A DNA stretch of 64,000 nucleotides, taken from Bacillus sp. EB01. GTDB lineage: Bacteria > Bacillota > Bacilli > Bacillales > Cytobacillaceae. Positions within the stretch are counted from its first letter, which is position 1. Each line of letters begins with the position of its first letter. The notes beneath the pieces are model-generated. The model ran no database searches and was not told the DNA's origin. It saw only the letters and a program-made list of their open reading frames with translations. Both the position numbers and the translations under genes were made by a program. The stretch covers positions 2,713,189 to 2,777,188 of the forward strand of contig NZ_HG964497.1 in assembly GCF_000613125.1 (NCBI RefSeq), read 5' to 3'. Positions 26,412 through 34,939 of this stretch are shown here, in pieces.

Positions 26412-26535
26412 ATCGGACAGTTTTTTTGATAATCAGGACAAGATTTTCGTTAATCAGGACATTCTCTGAAAGAATTAAGACAGATTTTAAACGAATCGGG
26501 ACAGTTTTTCATTTATTCAGGACAAACTGGGATTT
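26412..26535. repeat. Six-unit array with 21-bp period
   Basis: The word ATCAGGACA or a close variant (ATCGGACA, ATTAAGACA, ATCGGGACA, TTCAGGACA) starts at 26412, 26432, 26453, 26474, 26495 and 26516. The step is thus 20, 21, 21, 21, 21. The bases between are A/T-rich and not conserved. It lies between convergent patB and ppaC. A step of two helical turns would put every word on the same DNA face. Confidence 0.75.
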
Positions 26536-26542
26536 CCCACAA

Positions 26543-26583
26543 AAATGCCGCCCCTGGCCAAAGCCCGGGACGGCATTTTTCTT
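26543..26583 (-). terminator. Terminator of ppaC
   Basis: AAAATGCCGCCCCTGG pairs with CCGGGACGGCATTTTT around CCAAAGC (26543-26581), with T5 on the minus strand. Confidence 0.85.
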
Positions 26584-26586
26584 TAA

Positions 26587-27525
26587 TTATTGATTGCGCT
26601 TTTGGAATGTTTCTGTCAGAACCGGAACGATTTGCTTTTTCCGTGACACGACGCCTTTCAGTACAGCGGTGTTATCAACAAGAGCAACATTATAAGCCTG
26701 CTCGACCGCGGAAGCTTCACGTCCGATTGCAAGGCCAACGGAATCATTTGTCAGGATATCCGTGACAACGAACAGGAACAAATCAAGTCCCTTCTCGTTA
26801 ACAACAGCTGTGATAGCATCCTCCAGCTCAGCCTTCTTGCTCATCACATCGTTTGTATCGACTGCATTCACTTGTGCAATTTCAACCTTGCTTGAACCCA
26901 TTTGGAATTCTTTCGCATCAAGTGAAATCAATTGGGCAATCGTTTTGTCGCTAAGGTCTGCTCCTGCTTTCAGCATGGCAAGCCCGTATTCGTTAGCGTC
27001 AACCCCGGCAATCTCTGCAAGCTCGGCAGCCGCATCAATATCTTCCTGGGTACAAGTTGGTGATTTAAAAAGAAGTGAATCGGAAATGATCGCGGACAGC
27101 ATCAGTCCGGCAGTTGCCTTCTCAATCTCAATTCCTTTTTCCTTATAAATCTTGTTCAGGATCGTTGCTGTGCAGCCTACAGGCTCTGCCCGATAATAGA
27201 GCGGGTCACTTGTTTCAAAGTTTGCGATCCGGTGATGGTCGATCACTTCAAGAATGCTAACTTCGTTTATATCATCCGCACTCTGCTGCCTTTCATTGTG
27301 GTCAACAAGAATGACACCTGCTGCCTCACCAGCAACTTTTTCAACAAGGCGTGGTGCCTCTGCGCCAAAAGTTTTGAGCGCATGTGCAGTTTCGCCATTA
27401 ATATCTCCCAGCCGGACAGCTTCTGCATTAACGCCAAGCTTCCGTTTTAACTCCGCATAAGCAATAGCGGAACAAATCGTATCCGTATCAGGATTTTTGT
27501 GGCCGAATACAAGAATCTTATTCAT
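26587..27525 (-). CDS. ppaC: Manganese-dependent inorganic pyrophosphatase
   Basis: A 312-residue DHH-family phosphatase hydrolysing pyrophosphate to phosphate, which pulls biosynthetic reactions forward. Marks: [18 protein letters not shown] near 4-21, VDHNERQQ near 74-81, IDHHRIANF near 96-104 (the DHH motif), and a C-terminal DHHA2 domain ending [12 protein letters not shown]. Start ATG 27525 with AAGGAGAG; the frame from 27549 adds eight residues. Single-gene unit. Confidence 0.93.
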   Translation of the reverse strand: MNKILVFGHKNPDTDTICSAIAYAELKRKLGVNAEAVRLGDINGETAHALKTFGAEAPRLVEKVAGEAAGVILVDHNERQQSADDINEVSILEVIDHHRIANFETSDPLYYRAEPVGCTATILNKIYKEKGIEIEKATAGLMLSAIISDSLLFKSPTCTQEDIDAAAELAEIAGVDANEYGLAMLKAGADLSDKTIAQLISLDAKEFQMGSSKVEIAQVNAVDTNDVMSKKAELEDAITAVVNEKGLDLFLFVVTDILTNDSVGLAIGREASAVEQAYNVALVDNTAVLKGVVSRKKQIVPVLTETFQKRNQ

Positions 27526-27569
27526 ACAACAATTCTCTCCTTGAAACATAAAGTGTAGTTTGCGTTTAT

Positions 27570-27619
27570 CCCACTCTTAACGGACAGTAAGGTCCCCACT
27601 GATGGAAGATTCACTTTTT
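27570..27619 (+). mobile_element. IS200/IS605-like hairpin element, minimal copy (both tips only)
   Basis: 50 bases flanked by TTTAT at 27565-27569. It consists of the left tip CCCACTCTTAACGGACAGTA joined directly to the right tip CCCCACTGATGGAAGATTCAC and closed by TTTTT. It looks like an internal-deletion form of the 147-154 bp copies. Confidence 0.65.
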
Positions 27620-27737
27620 CATTTTATCAGTTATTGTTCTTATTTTCTAATCTCCCAGTTAAAAAACAGGAAATTACCGAATTACAACAGCTTTTCCTGC
27701 GAAAAATAAGATATCACCAATAGAAAGGTTGATTAAA

Positions 27738-27890
27738 ATGGTCTACAGGAACCTGTCTCAATACCGCGTCCGTAAAGGAAATAAGGCCAAAAACTCCGGA
27801 GTGGAAGCCTCATACGAATTCACAACCGGCAACGAAATAGGCCGGGAGGAAAAGTCGACACGCAAAGAACAAAACCCGGACAGCCACTAA
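27738..27890 (+). CDS. Small basic protein, unknown
   Basis: A 50-residue hydrophilic protein starting MVYRNLSQYRVRKGNKAK and ending EQNPDSH, rich in Lys, Arg, Asn and Ser. The ribosome site AAAGG is weak and ten bases from the ATG. The composition resembles minor spore proteins. I cannot assign a family, and the reading frame is short enough that chance is possible. Confidence 0.45.
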   Translation: MVYRNLSQYRVRKGNKAKNSGVEASYEFTTGNEIGREEKSTRKEQNPDSH

Positions 27891-27954
27891 TTTTAGGACA
27901 AGTCCTTTCATTGGATTACCTCTCAAGGAAAAAATTGGTAAGTGATTGAACCAT

Positions 27955-28173
27955 AAATGTCCTTCAATTTAATCTTCAAGGACATTTTAATAGGCAACCG
28001 AGCTCAAATTGTACTCGAAATGAGTTTTCATGGACATTTCGTCAGACAGACAAACTCAAAATGTCCTCGAAATAGGTTTTCAAGGACATTTTGTCGAGCA
28101 GACAAACCCAAATTGTACTCGAAATAGGTTTTCAAGGACATTTCGTCAGGCAGACAAACCCAAATTGTACTCG
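27955..28173. repeat. Tandem array, about 4 units of 51-52 bp (family 2)
   Basis: Units pair AAATGTCCTTGAA-type and TTTTCAAGGACATTT-type words (or the alternative forms TTGTACTCGAAA and TTTCATGGACA), separated by the spacer GTCAGGCAGACAAACCC. Units start near 27955, 28006, 28058 and 28110 with a partial fifth. The array lies between convergent genes. The core recurs at 33078-33285 and 49344-49505 with different spacers. Confidence 0.85.
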
Positions 28174-28285
28174 GTACAACAATTGAGCTGAACAGTATCA
28201 TAATGCTGATTGATTATTCGTTTCTTCTCCATGGTAATATGAAGGCCAATCAATTAATGAAGCTCCAAACAGACTACTACAAAAT

Positions 28286-28315
28286 AAAAAGGAAACAGCG
28301 TTTTATCTGTTTCCT
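28286..28315 (-). terminator. Terminator overlapping the end of the small membrane protein gene
   Basis: GGAAACAG (28291-28298) pairs with CTGTTTCC (28307-28314); T5 follows on the minus strand. The stem includes the last codons of the gene ending at 28303. Confidence 0.8.
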
Positions 28316-28509
28316 TCCGATTGTTCTTGTTTAAGCAGCTTTTCCTCAAGCTCTTTCGCCTTGCTTGCTTCCTTTTTCGAAATGCGTAGAATCAGCCAGA
28401 ATGTGGCGACGCAGGCGAGAAAGAAAAAGAAAAACGAGATGGCTGCTGGAATGTATTCGGTTTTATCTTCCGGAAAATAGAGAAATAGCGACAGTACCAG
28501 GGATTCCAT
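28303..28509 (-). CDS. Small membrane protein, unknown
   Basis: A 68-residue protein with a hydrophobic N-terminus (SLVLSLFLYF), a strong membrane helix at about 21-41 (AAISFFFFFLACVATFWLIL) and a charged helical tail (KKEASKAKELEEKLLKQEQ). A GAGGAAG site precedes ATG 28509. No family recognised. Confidence 0.6.
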   Translation of the reverse strand: MESLVLSLFLYFPEDKTEYIPAAISFFFFFLACVATFWLILRISKKEASKAKELEEKLLKQEQSEGNR

Positions 28510-28609
28510 TATGATTACTTCCTCTCGGCAAAATACATTTGTAGTATATCATACCCGTTTGGAAATAAGCCTTTTAAAACGCTTCACAAAAAGTTGTTGT
28601 TAAAGCAGA

Positions 28610-29362
28610 TTATTTTACTATTTTAATATCTTTGATGACCACGTCTTTGGCAGGTTTGTCCGCTTCACCTGTTTCAACATTAGCAATCTTGTCGACTACA
28701 TCCATTCCTTCAATAACCTGTCCAAAAACGGCGTGCCTAAAGTCGAGCGTCGGTGTACCGCCCTTCTCATAGCCCTTGATTGCTTCATCCGGGTAGCCGG
28801 CACTCTTCAATTGTTCTGCCAGGCCTTCGTCTAGCTTGTCATTTTGGACAATAAAGAACTGGCTTCCGTTTGTGTTCGGGCCTGAATTCGCCATCGATAG
28901 CGCACCGCGGAAATGCATAAGGCTCTGGCTAAACTCATCTTCGAATGGTCCCCCGAACGCACTCTCTCCTCCGCGCCCAGTGCCTTCCGGATCGCCGCCC
29001 TGAATCATGAAGTCCTTTATCACCCTGTGAAATATAACGCCATCATAATAATTCTTTTCACTCAGTTTAATGAAGTTGTCAACCGTTTTTGGTGCAAGGT
29101 CGGGGAACAGTTTAATTTTGATTGTTCCCATCGAGGTCACCATCTCGACAAGCCGCTCATTTTCAGCAACTTCTGTCGATAGCTGTGGATAACCGCCTTC
29201 AGGAGCCTTTGCTTGTTCCTGGGCCTTTTCCTGTGGTGCTTCTTCGCTCGTATTGCCACCGTTACCATTGTTGTTTTTCTTATCGGCATTGTTCTCGGAT
29301 GTCCCGCAAGCAGATAGAATAAGCATAGCGCCGAATATAGACGCGAGAAGTTTCTTTTTCAT
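28610..29362 (-). CDS. Cyclophilin-type peptidyl-prolyl isomerase lipoprotein
   Basis: A 250-residue exported lipoprotein: signal peptide with lipobox LILSAC, an Asn/Gly-rich linker of about 60 residues, then a cyclophilin domain at about 85-248. Cyclophilin marks are DNFIKLSEKNYYDGVIFHRV, GDPEGTGRGGES and NTNGSQFFI. It should catalyse proline isomerisation outside the cell, helping folding of secreted proteins. ATG 29362 follows GGAGGGAT; the frame open to 29497 has no signal-peptide logic. Confidence 0.9.
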   Translation of the reverse strand: MKKKLLASIFGAMLILSACGTSENNADKKNNNGNGGNTSEEAPQEKAQEQAKAPEGGYPQLSTEVAENERLVEMVTSMGTIKIKLFPDLAPKTVDNFIKLSEKNYYDGVIFHRVIKDFMIQGGDPEGTGRGGESAFGGPFEDEFSQSLMHFRGALSMANSGPNTNGSQFFIVQNDKLDEGLAEQLKSAGYPDEAIKGYEKGGTPTLDFRHAVFGQVIEGMDVVDKIANVETGEADKPAKDVVIKDIKIVK

Positions 29363-29464
29363 ATTAACATCCCTCCATTGTTCTAATTTACCTGATTTGT
29401 TGATGTTTTGCACTTTGTTTTTGAATAATCTTCCTTCATAATAATAGCAAATGCAAATTGCGAA

Positions 29465-29860
29465 ATGGAGTTGATCCACTTGTCCGGATTCAATCAAGGA
29501 GAAATAGTAACGGGGATATACAAGACTGGAAAATACATAACGGAATTCGTAGAGGAAAGGCCCGCTGGGATGTTGGTCCGGGTATTGGCCGTTTTAAAGC
29601 ACCCTCTGCAGGGCGATCTCCATCACCCAAAGGATGCAGAAGTTGGCTTTTTCCATGAGAGGCGAGCACTCTCATACCGGGAAGGCGCAGTCATCCCAAA
29701 ACAAATGGTTAAGAAATATGAAGGCGAAGTTCCGGAATATAAAGTCTCCTTAAAGGAGGCACTTGGGAAAATGAAGGCCGAACTCGAAGGTGACGATAGC
29801 GCATTTGCCGAGATGAGCCTTCGGAATATTGAAGCTCTCGAGCAAGACTACTTTAAATAA
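29465..29860 (+). CDS. kapB: Kinase-associated protein KapB
   Basis: A 131-residue protein matching B. subtilis KapB, which is required for KinB to feed the Spo0 phosphorelay at the start of sporulation (known). Marks: VTGIYKTGKYITEFVEERP near 15-33, LAVLKHPLQGDLHHP near 42-56 and FFHERRALSYRE near 62-73. In B. subtilis kapB follows kinB in one operon. Here there is no kinB upstream, and the gene stands divergent from a cyclophilin gene. The ribosome site before ATG 29465 is poor, which is odd. kapD follows convergently. Confidence 0.85.
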   Translation: MELIHLSGFNQGEIVTGIYKTGKYITEFVEERPAGMLVRVLAVLKHPLQGDLHHPKDAEVGFFHERRALSYREGAVIPKQMVKKYEGEVPEYKVSLKEALGKMKAELEGDDSAFAEMSLRNIEALEQDYFK

Positions 29861-29864
29861 ATAC

Positions 29865-29901
29865 AAAGGCCAAATCACATGATAGTGATTTGGCCTTTTA
29901 T
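29865..29901. terminator. Bidirectional terminator between kapB and kapD
   Basis: AAAGGCCAAATCAC pairs with GTGATTTGGCCTTT around ATGATA, A/T-rich on both sides. Confidence 0.85.
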
Positions 29902-30518
29902 GCGAATTCGTTTAATAGCTTTGAAAAGTCAACCCTGTCGCCAATTGTCGTCGGCTTTGGCTTTCCAAGGTAACGCTTATCTTTTTCAACAAGCTTAAAG
30001 ATATTGTAAGTAGTGAGCGCATCATCAAGGGCGCGGTGATGCTTCCCTGTCCCTTCCTTTCCATATTCCTGGACAGCCTTCCAAAGCCCTGTCTGGTTTT
30101 GGTCCCCAAAAAACCGTTTGTACTCCATAGAAAGATCAATTTCATGTCCCTTTAGCGGGAATGGCAGCCCTGAGGCAGTGCAATTTTGCCGAAGGACCTT
30201 CATGTCCATGTTTCCCCATGTAACGATTGTGTTGTCGTATCCCCGGCCCAGTTCTTCAAAGTGCTTGACCAACTCGGAAAATGGAATCCCTGTGTTAATT
30301 TGCTGCTGGGAAATATGTAAGAATGATTTGCAACGTTCTGATAGGATTGGGAACCGCGCTGGCACAACATAGGCGGAAAACTGGGAATGAATTTTGTTAT
30401 CTACAACAGCCACAATGCCTGCTTCAATAATCTCGGGATAAAACTCCCTGGACCTTACATTCCTCTCTGGCATGGTAAATTCAAAATCAATAAACAAATA
30501 CTGCTTTTTCGCTGTCAC
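29898..30518 (-). CDS. kapD: DEDDh 3'-5' exonuclease family protein KapD
   Basis: A 206-residue exonuclease-fold protein known in B. subtilis as KapD, an inhibitor of the KinA path to sporulation. The DEDDh acidic residues are visible: FIDFEFTMPE near 8-17 (Asp, Glu), TWGNMDMKVL near 99-108 (Asp) and HHRALDDALTTYNIF near 159-173 (His, Asp). It should therefore be able to bind metal and degrade nucleic acid. In B. subtilis it is co-directional with kapB; here it is convergent, so the kap locus is rearranged. Confidence 0.88.
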   Translation of the reverse strand: MTAKKQYLFIDFEFTMPERNVRSREFYPEIIEAGIVAVVDNKIHSQFSAYVVPARFPILSERCKSFLHISQQQINTGIPFSELVKHFEELGRGYDNTIVTWGNMDMKVLRQNCTASGLPFPLKGHEIDLSMEYKRFFGDQNQTGLWKAVQEYGKEGTGKHHRALDDALTTYNIFKLVEKDKRYLGKPKPTTIGDRVDFSKLLNEFA

Positions 30519-30681
30519 TTCGTCCCTCCTTCCCTACACGCCTTGTACTACATTATATAAAGGAACCTGTACAAATAATTGTGCGTGTGCTCTATATTAA
30601 AAAATAATTAATTATATTATAGCACGGAAGAAGACGAAATTTTTAAATTTTTTAACAATAAGCCTGAACAAAAAGCACAAA

Positions 30682-30712
30682 AACAGGGCAGCATCCTCGG
30701 CTGCCCTGTTTC
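30682..30712 (-). terminator. Terminator of the thioesterase gene
   Basis: AAACAGGGCAGC pairs with GCTGCCCTGTTT around ATCCTCG, with T-rich sequence on the minus strand. Confidence 0.85.
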
Positions 30713-31099
30713 TTATTTTTTAAGCTTGAGAACCGCCATCGTACACCTGGAAACACAAATCAACTTATCCTGTTCATCCGTTATTTTGATATCCCACACC
30801 TGCGTTGTCCTGCCCTGATGCAAGACCGTTGCTACAGCTTTGACGACGCCTTCCGATTTGCCACGAATATGGTTTGCATTAATTTCGAGGCCAGCGACTC
30901 CTTCATATTCTTTGTCGACCAATTCGTACGCACCGATACTGGCCACCGTTTCCGCAAGAGCCACGGATGCCCCGCCATGCAATAAACCGAAAGGCTGGCG
31001 TGTCCTTCCATCGACAGGCATCGTTGCTTCAACCCTGCCTTTTTCAAGCAAGGTAATTTCTATGCCAAGCGCTTCAATCATGGTATCCTTCAATTCCAT
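30713..31099 (-). CDS. yuxO: Hotdog-fold thioesterase, YuxO/PaaI family
   Basis: A 128-residue hotdog thioesterase of the PaaI group. Marks: FGLLHGGASVALAETVAS near 37-54 (the HGG loop and the catalytic acidic residue) and GLEINANHIRG near 69-79. In B. subtilis the related protein acts as 1,4-dihydroxy-2-naphthoyl-CoA hydrolase in menaquinone synthesis, which is a likely role here. Start ATG 31099. Single-gene unit. Confidence 0.82.
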   Translation of the reverse strand: MELKDTMIEALGIEITLLEKGRVEATMPVDGRTRQPFGLLHGGASVALAETVASIGAYELVDKEYEGVAGLEINANHIRGKSEGVVKAVATVLHQGRTTQVWDIKITDEQDKLICVSRCTMAVLKLKK

Positions 31100-31216
31100 C
31101 CAAACCCCTACTTTCCATATAAGATATTCTATTTTATAAAAAAACGAACTGCTAATGCTATGTACGTCCGAAACATAAAGTGTGGTCGGACAAAAATTCG
31201 AATGAGGTGAGCGCGT

Positions 31217-31522
31217 ATGGTGAGGAACAGAGAAGATCTTGTCCCAACAATACTTGGAACAGCTGTTACTGCGGCTGGCTACGCGATGTCCCGAAACAAT
31301 GGGGTTAATAAAACCTTATCCAACACGGTTATGGGATTCGGCCTTGCCCATGTTGTACTGGGAGCTATCGACCTTTTCGAACACAGAAATGAAATCAAGG
31401 ACAGAGGAAGCAGGGACCATGCTCTGCTTCCTATTCCGGTTTTTGAAGTGCTGGAACTGTTACTCGAACAATTGGTTGATCCAAGTCATCACCAGAGGGC
31501 TTCCTTTTGCGGTGGCGCTTAA
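31217..31522 (+). CDS. Small membrane-associated protein with a 3' overlap into the DedA gene
   Basis: The first 65 residues (from MVRNREDLVPTILG to EHRNEIKDRG) contain two hydrophobic stretches and look like a small conserved Bacillus protein often listed without function. The tail from about residue 66 (SRDHALLPIPVFEV onwards) reads through a hairpin and 92 bases of the convergent DedA gene, which is unlike a natural end. The stop may have been lost, or the gene may have shifted frame near 31400. GAGGTGAG precedes the start at 31217. Confidence 0.5.
   Translation: MVRNREDLVPTILGTAVTAAGYAMSRNNGVNKTLSNTVMGFGLAHVVLGAIDLFEHRNEIKDRGSRDHALLPIPVFEVLELLLEQLVDPSHHQRASFCGGA
31406..31430 (-). terminator. 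Hairpin right behind the DedA stop codon
   Basis: GGAAGCAG (31406-31413) pairs with CTGCTTCC (31423-31430). It starts at the base after the DedA stop. The T run is poor on both strands. Confidence 0.5.
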
Positions 31523-32081
31523 CGGTGGCAATGATAATAGCTGCAAGGATTAATATCACGAGCCCTATTTCCCCGGCATATGCTGCTGCCACGTCTATAT
31601 GATCCCCGAAAAGGTAACCCGCTGTGAACATAATAAATACCCACAACGTTGCACCGCTGTACGCATATAAAGCGAACTTCCGAAAAGATAGCTTACTGAA
31701 CCCATATAGGAACGGGATGATACTGCGTGCTCCAGGCAGGAAGTAACTGAATGAAAGGGAATATGCATGGTATTTTTCCATAAGTCGCTGTGAGGATGAA
31801 AGCTTCTTGGCAAAACGTTCATTTCTTAGCAAGAACTGAAGGAGCGGGTGTCCAATAAGCCTCCCAAGCAAATAGCTACCGCTGACAGCCGACAGAACAC
31901 CAGCAATGGTAGTTAGAAAAATTGGACCTGCATGAGATGGAGTCTGTGAGGCAGCAAGGCCAATTGTCATCATAATAAGTTCGTTAGGAACAGGCAGTGT
32001 GGAGGCACCAAGCAGTATCCATAAAAACAGACCGGTATAGCCGCTTTCCTTAAGCATTGTAACTAAGAATTCCATTTCCAT
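31431..32081 (-). CDS. DedA/VTT-family membrane protein
   Basis: A 216-residue polytopic protein of the DedA (VTT) family, whose members act as lipid scramblases, for example in recycling undecaprenyl phosphate. Marks: LWILLGASTLPVPNELIM near 20-37, the SYLLGRLIGHPLL segment and FLPGARSIIPFLYGFS near 113-128, followed by the conserved Phe/Gly helices. Start ATG 32081 behind GGGGGGG. Single-gene unit ending at the hairpin. Confidence 0.85.
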   Translation of the reverse strand: MEMEFLVTMLKESGYTGLFLWILLGASTLPVPNELIMMTIGLAASQTPSHAGPIFLTTIAGVLSAVSGSYLLGRLIGHPLLQFLLRNERFAKKLSSSQRLMEKYHAYSLSFSYFLPGARSIIPFLYGFSKLSFRKFALYAYSGATLWVFIMFTAGYLFGDHIDVAAAYAGEIGLVILILAAIIIATVKRHRKRKPSGDDLDQPIVRVTVPALQKPE

Positions 32082-32645
32082 CTTTGTCCCCCCCTAGCCT
32101 AAACATTTTTAATACAATGGCTGTGTTAATGGATCATGTTATTTTAGAGCTGATATCTGTAAGATCGTCTACGACCGCAATTCTATTTCTTAGCCAGCAC
32201 TATAAATGCGTATTTTCATCCAACCGTATAGCCGTTTAATTCATTCATAATATCCATTATAGGCGGATTCTGACAGAAAAGACTTGATAACTAACGATTA
32301 GTGGAAAAACCTTAACCCACCATCTTCCCCAAGGAAGAAAATTTGAAAAAAATACATGCACAAGTAACTTCATCTTTTATTAAAATTGAATATTTGAACT
32401 ATGCAGAGGCAAAGTGTTAGTTTTGTGGTGAACGGAATTGGTGGAGGTAGGCTAGTAAGCTTCGGCGATTGTAATAGCAAGCAAGTACTGAAGTCGTAGT
32501 AGTAAGCTTAATCTGGAATTTAGTCGTTTTCTATGTCCTTCCATTTTACCACACCAGCAACATGTATAGAAAGCAAACCACCCTTCCAAATTCTCCTCAC
32601 TTCCATTCTGTACCCTGCATTTTATTATTTGAAAACTGAAAATAA
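32082..32645. other. Gene-free stretch, nothing recognised
   Basis: About 560 bases with no plausible reading frame, array or known RNA fold. The base composition is A/T-rich up to about 32400 and mixed afterwards. It could be decayed coding sequence. Confidence 0.4.
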
Positions 32646-32678
32646 TAAAAAAGGCTGCTCCTTTTGGAGGCAGCCCTC
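32646..32678 (-). terminator. Terminator of the Tyr/Gly/Pro-rich protein gene
   Basis: On the minus strand GGGCTGCCTCC pairs with GGAGCAGCC around AAAA, followed by T6. Confidence 0.85.
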
Positions 32679-32683
32679 TCGGA

Positions 32684-32917
32684 TCAATATGGGTAATATG
32701 GGTAGCCAAACGGCGGCCTATACATGTAAGGCGAACCATAGCCGTATGGAGGAAATACTGGTGCTCCGAAGCCTGGGGCTCCGAAGCCACCCCCATACCC
32801 ATAGGGCCTTGGAGTTATCGCACTGCCTAACAAGCCTCCAAGGAAACCTCCTACAAGCGGTGCCACAAATATCCGCTGGTCATTTCCATGATGGTAATAA
32901 TTGAGTGGTTGATTCAT
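32684..32917 (-). CDS. Small Gly/Tyr/Pro-rich protein
   Basis: A 77-residue protein: a short N-terminus, a hydrophobic glycine-zipper-like patch (VAPLVGGFLGGLLGSAI at about 18-34), then a Pro/Tyr/Gly-rich tail (PPYGYGSPYMYRPPFGYP). This composition is typical of spore surface or coat-associated proteins in Bacillus. No enzyme motif. AGAAGGAGG precedes ATG 32917. Confidence 0.65.
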   Translation of the reverse strand: MNQPLNYYHHGNDQRIFVAPLVGGFLGGLLGSAITPRPYGYGGGFGAPGFGAPVFPPYGYGSPYMYRPPFGYPYYPY

Positions 32918-33077
32918 CTGGGAACCTCCTTCTGTTTAACTCTTATCTCTCTTTATTACATATGCGGGAGCGGAGCAGAAGGAGTGGGCGGGCTTGGAAG
33001 CTAGTATTTATTTGAGGGTCTCTAGTCGATGGTATTTAAGTGTTTTAACTGAACCAATCGAGAAAGCATTGCCGAAC

Positions 33078-33285
33078 ACGTATTTCGAGTACATTTAGTG
33101 GTTATTTGGACGCCGAAATGTCCTTGAAAATGGGTTTCATGGACATTTTGAGGCCGACGGAACGGCGAAATGTCCTTGAATATGGGTTTCATGGACATTT
33201 TGAGGCCGACGGAACGGCGAAATGTCCTTGAATATGGGTTTCGAGTACATTTTGAGCCGCCGGAACTCCCTAAATGCCCTTGAAA
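33078..33285. repeat. Tandem array, 3 full and 2 partial units of about 52 bp (family 2)
   Basis: Units pair GAAATGTCCTTGAA and GGGTTTCATGGACATTTT with the spacer GAGGCCGACGGAACGGC. Outer units carry the alternative arm TTCGAGTACATTT. The array lies between pepA (downstream of its stop) and the next gene on the same strand. The core is shared with 27955-28173 and 49344-49505. Confidence 0.85.
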
Positions 33286-33316
33286 GGAAATTGGGTACTG
33301 GACTTTTTCTACTCGA

Positions 33317-33343
33317 CAAAAAAAACCCCGGATTTTCCGGGGA
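33317..33343 (-). terminator. Terminator of pepA
   Basis: CCCCGGA pairs with TCCGGGG around TTT (33326-33342); T8 follows on the minus strand. Confidence 0.9.
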
Positions 33344-33357
33344 TTTCCACTTACCTG

Positions 33358-34866
33358 TTATTTTTCCAAAGGCTCAAACCGCTCAACGAACAATGCAAGC
33401 GTCCTGGTCATGACGCCTGTCGCGCCAGATGGCCCTAAGTCATTCCCACTCTTCGTTGTTGCAGTTCCAGCAATATCAAGATGAACCCATGGTGTGCCTT
33501 CAGCAAACTCACCGACAAACGCGCCGCCCATGACTGCATGCCCTTCTGAGCCTGGCGAGTTGTTCAAATCGGCAATTTTCGATCCCCTTACCCGCTCCAG
33601 GTCTTTTTCAAAAATCGGCAGCTGCCACATTTGTTCGCCAGCCTCAAACGAAGCTTCCAGCACCTGCTCGTACAGCGCTTCATTGTTTGTCATCGCGCCA
33701 GTCGTATGAAGGCCTAAAGCCGTGATGACCCCGCCAGTCAACGTCGCAACGTCTACAAGGTAGCCCGCCCCATGCTGTTTCGCATAAGTGACCGCATCAG
33801 CCAGGACTAGCCGGCCTTCAGCATCTGTGTTTAGAACCTCAATTGTTTTCCCGCTTAAAGACGTAATCACATCATCCGGCTTAAATGCATTTCCGCTAAT
33901 CATGTTATCAGTTGAAGGGATGACCGCCACGACATTTTGTTCAGGCTTCAGCTCACCGATGATTTCCATCGCACCAAGGACTGCCGCTGCACCGCCCATA
34001 TCGGTTTTCATGCCGACAATCCCTGCTTTCGTTTTAATCGAATAGCCGCCGGTGTCAAAGGTGATTCCTTTCCCAACAAGGCCAATCGCATCTTCCCATG
34101 TTTCCTTGCCCTGGTACTTCAGGACAATCATTCTTGGTTCCTCAGTGGAACCCTGGTTGACCGCTAGCAACGCACCCATACCGAGCCGCTTGATTTCCTC
34201 AAGGCCAAGGATTTCTGTCTCAAAGCCATACTTTTCACCAAGAGCCCGGGCATACTCAGCTAAATCAGTAGCCTTTAGCATATTCCCTGGCAAATTCACC
34301 AAGGTGCGTGCGGAATTCGTTCCCTGGCCATAGGCATGCCCCACTGCCAAAGAAGCTCTAATCGCTTCTTCATCGGCGTTCGTTGTATAAACCGTTACGC
34401 GTTCAAGCTTCTTCTCCCGTTCGTTTGGCTTTTGCTTATAGCCGTCAAATTTGTATGTAGAAAGGGTTAACGCTTCAGCTACCGCGTATGCAGCATCATC
34501 CGCTTCAATTTCACTTGTGACAAAAGAATCAAGCAGTACAGCCGTTTCCTCCTGCTTCGCACTATTCAGCGCCTTAAACGCGCGCCCAAGAGCCTCACGC
34601 AGCTTATCAAACGTAACTTCCTTCTCACGCCCAAGCCCAACAAACCAAAGCTTCTTTGCTCCAGCCTTGCCGAAGCTATGTACTTTCCCAACTTCCTTCA
34701 GCTTTGCTGAAAGATCGCCATCCTTTGCGAGCTCATTAAGCTGTCCTTCAAACAACTCATCCAGGCTGCTCAGCACACCATCAAATTTCACCGGCCGATC
34801 ATAAAGCCCAATCAGTAAATTTTCATGGCTTGCCTGAAAATCCACTTCCAATTTTACAGTAAACAT
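33358..34866 (-). CDS. pepA: Leucyl aminopeptidase (M17), YuiE
   Basis: A 502-residue zinc or manganese aminopeptidase of family M17, removing N-terminal residues from peptides in the cytosol. Marks in the C-terminal catalytic domain: [16 protein letters not shown] near 265-280 (Lys, Asp), [14 protein letters not shown] near 287-300 and [13 protein letters not shown] near 346-358 (Asp, Glu, Arg). The N-terminal 160 residues form the usual macro-like domain. Length matches the family. Start ATG 34866 behind AGGAGG. In B. subtilis yuiE neighbours yuiC and yuiB; here a DUF309 gene sits between. Confidence 0.93.
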   Translation of the reverse strand: MFTVKLEVDFQASHENLLIGLYDRPVKFDGVLSSLDELFEGQLNELAKDGDLSAKLKEVGKVHSFGKAGAKKLWFVGLGREKEVTFDKLREALGRAFKALNSAKQEETAVLLDSFVTSEIEADDAAYAVAEALTLSTYKFDGYKQKPNEREKKLERVTVYTTNADEEAIRASLAVGHAYGQGTNSARTLVNLPGNMLKATDLAEYARALGEKYGFETEILGLEEIKRLGMGALLAVNQGSTEEPRMIVLKYQGKETWEDAIGLVGKGITFDTGGYSIKTKAGIVGMKTDMGGAAAVLGAMEIIGELKPEQNVVAVIPSTDNMISGNAFKPDDVITSLSGKTIEVLNTDAEGRLVLADAVTYAKQHGAGYLVDVATLTGGVITALGLHTTGAMTNNEALYEQVLEASFEAGEQMWQLPIFEKDLERVRGSKIADLNNSPGSEGHAVMGGAFVGEFAEGTPWVHLDIAGTATTKSGNDLGPSGATGVMTRTLALFVERFEPLEK

Positions 34867-34939
34867 ATCCTAACCTCCTTAAGTCCCTATCCTTCAATTA
34901 TAGCGAATCTTTCAAAAAACACACAGCCGCGGCTCTGGC

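Noticed and set aside
32452-32802. 116-residue minus-strand ORF
   Set aside because: Overlaps the better supported Tyr/Gly/Pro-rich gene and its terminator in another frame.
33137-33319. Protein-coding ORF over the 52-bp array (also ORFs at 43318-43512, 43337-43630 and 49293-49493)
   Set aside because: The open frames come from repeat units that lack stops by chance. They have no ribosome site, and the encoded peptides only mirror the DNA repeat.
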